Source: Gemmatimonadota bacterium (GTDB lineage Bacteria > Gemmatimonadota > Gemmatimonadetes > Gemmatimonadales > Gemmatimonadaceae). From it: a stretch of DNA of 5,473 nucleotides. Where the stretch lies: the NCBI GenBank assembly GCA_947475795.1, contig CANJOX010000243.1:1-5473 (forward strand). The letters are read 5' to 3'. The translations under genes were made by a program, and so were the position numbers. Under the pieces are notes generated by a model, which was given only the letters and a program-made list of their open reading frames with translations, did no database searches and was not told the DNA's origin. This document shows, one piece after another, positions 5,189-5,473 of the stretch. Numbering within the stretch: position 1 is the first letter of the stretch; each line of letters starts with the position of its first letter.

Positions 5189-5473
5189 ATGATTGAGAGC
5201 GCACCCGCCGAACGCGCGTTTGATCCGCGCGATACAGCTGCTCGCACTTCATTTTTGTCATCACACCGCGCCCAGGCTGTCTGCACGCGCGAGTTTGCTC
5301 GTTTGTCCGAGGGTCTCGTCGCTGCCACGAAGGTGTTGGCGGTTCAGACCTCCATCGAACCGCCCACGGTTCGCCTGTCCCCCGATCGCTGCATCGTCCA
5401 GCTCGGACCCGTCGCCCTCACGGTCGCATGGCTCCGCAACGGAACCGATGTCCCGGCCGCCGGACAGTTGCTC
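5189..5473 (+). CDS. Hypothetical protein, N-terminal part (runs off the right edge)
   Basis: From the ATG at 5189 a frame stays open for 95 codons to the last base of the window with no stop. Codon third positions are mostly G or C, as in real genes here. The product opens with a polar segment rich in Ala, Arg and Glu (residues 1-35), continues with RLSEGLVAATKVLAV, and then CIVQLGPVALTVAWLRNG, which looks like beta strands of a small soluble domain. There is no signal peptide and no long hydrophobic helix. I do not recognise the family. The upstream CCGGGAACC is at most a weak ribosome binding site. It lies behind the strong hairpin of the cold-shock gene, so it probably has its own promoter or depends on read-through. 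Function is unknown. Confidence 0.65.
   Translation, partial: MIESAPAERAFDPRDTAARTSFLSSHRAQAVCTREFARLSEGLVAATKVLAVQTSIEPPTVRLSPDRCIVQLGPVALTVAWLRNGTDVPAAGQLL

Overview
The window is a GC-rich bacterial chromosomal segment, dense in genes, with short or overlapping gene junctions. There is no sign of a phage, IS element, CRISPR array, tRNA or rRNA. The GC-rich codon use, the wording of the cold-shock protein and the mix of families remind me of Gemmatimonadota. That assignment is recollection rather than a search result and is only moderately secure.

Layout. (1) Positions 1-522 (+) hold the C-terminal part of a putative esterase-type alpha/beta hydrolase whose start lies outside the window. 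(2) It converges, with 17 bp between stop codons, on a minus-strand cluster. Read from 4410 down to 540, the cluster is: a DUF1697 protein, a small probably membrane-anchored hypothetical protein, a membrane-anchored SRPBCC (START-like) protein, a helix-hairpin-helix protein related to DNA glycosylases, and a DAO-family FAD oxidoreductase. The last three are tightly joined (GTGA and TGATG stop/start overlaps) and look co-translated. The DUF1697 and hypothetical genes directly abut. A 140-bp gap with 13-bp tandem repeats separates them from the SRPBCC gene. (3) A 430-bp divergent intergenic region follows. It carries a -10-like box almost touching the DUF1697 start and, in the other direction, a candidate promoter and a long leader for a cold-shock gene. 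The leader contains a hairpin followed by six T. (4) The cold-shock protein gene lies at 4841-5053 (+), followed by a strong 15-bp-stem hairpin. (5) From 5189 (+) an unrecognised gene begins and runs off the right edge.

The genes do not add up to an obvious single pathway, and I see no convincing new multi-gene system. The points most worth following are: the HhH protein, which keeps the spacing from the HhH motif to the catalytic Asp seen in endonuclease III-type glycosylases but lacks the lyase Lys and all cysteines; the possible attenuator in the cold-shock leader; the hypothetical gene whose hydrophobic N-terminal segment lies upstream of every ordinary start codon; and the apparent leaderless promoter of the DUF1697 gene.
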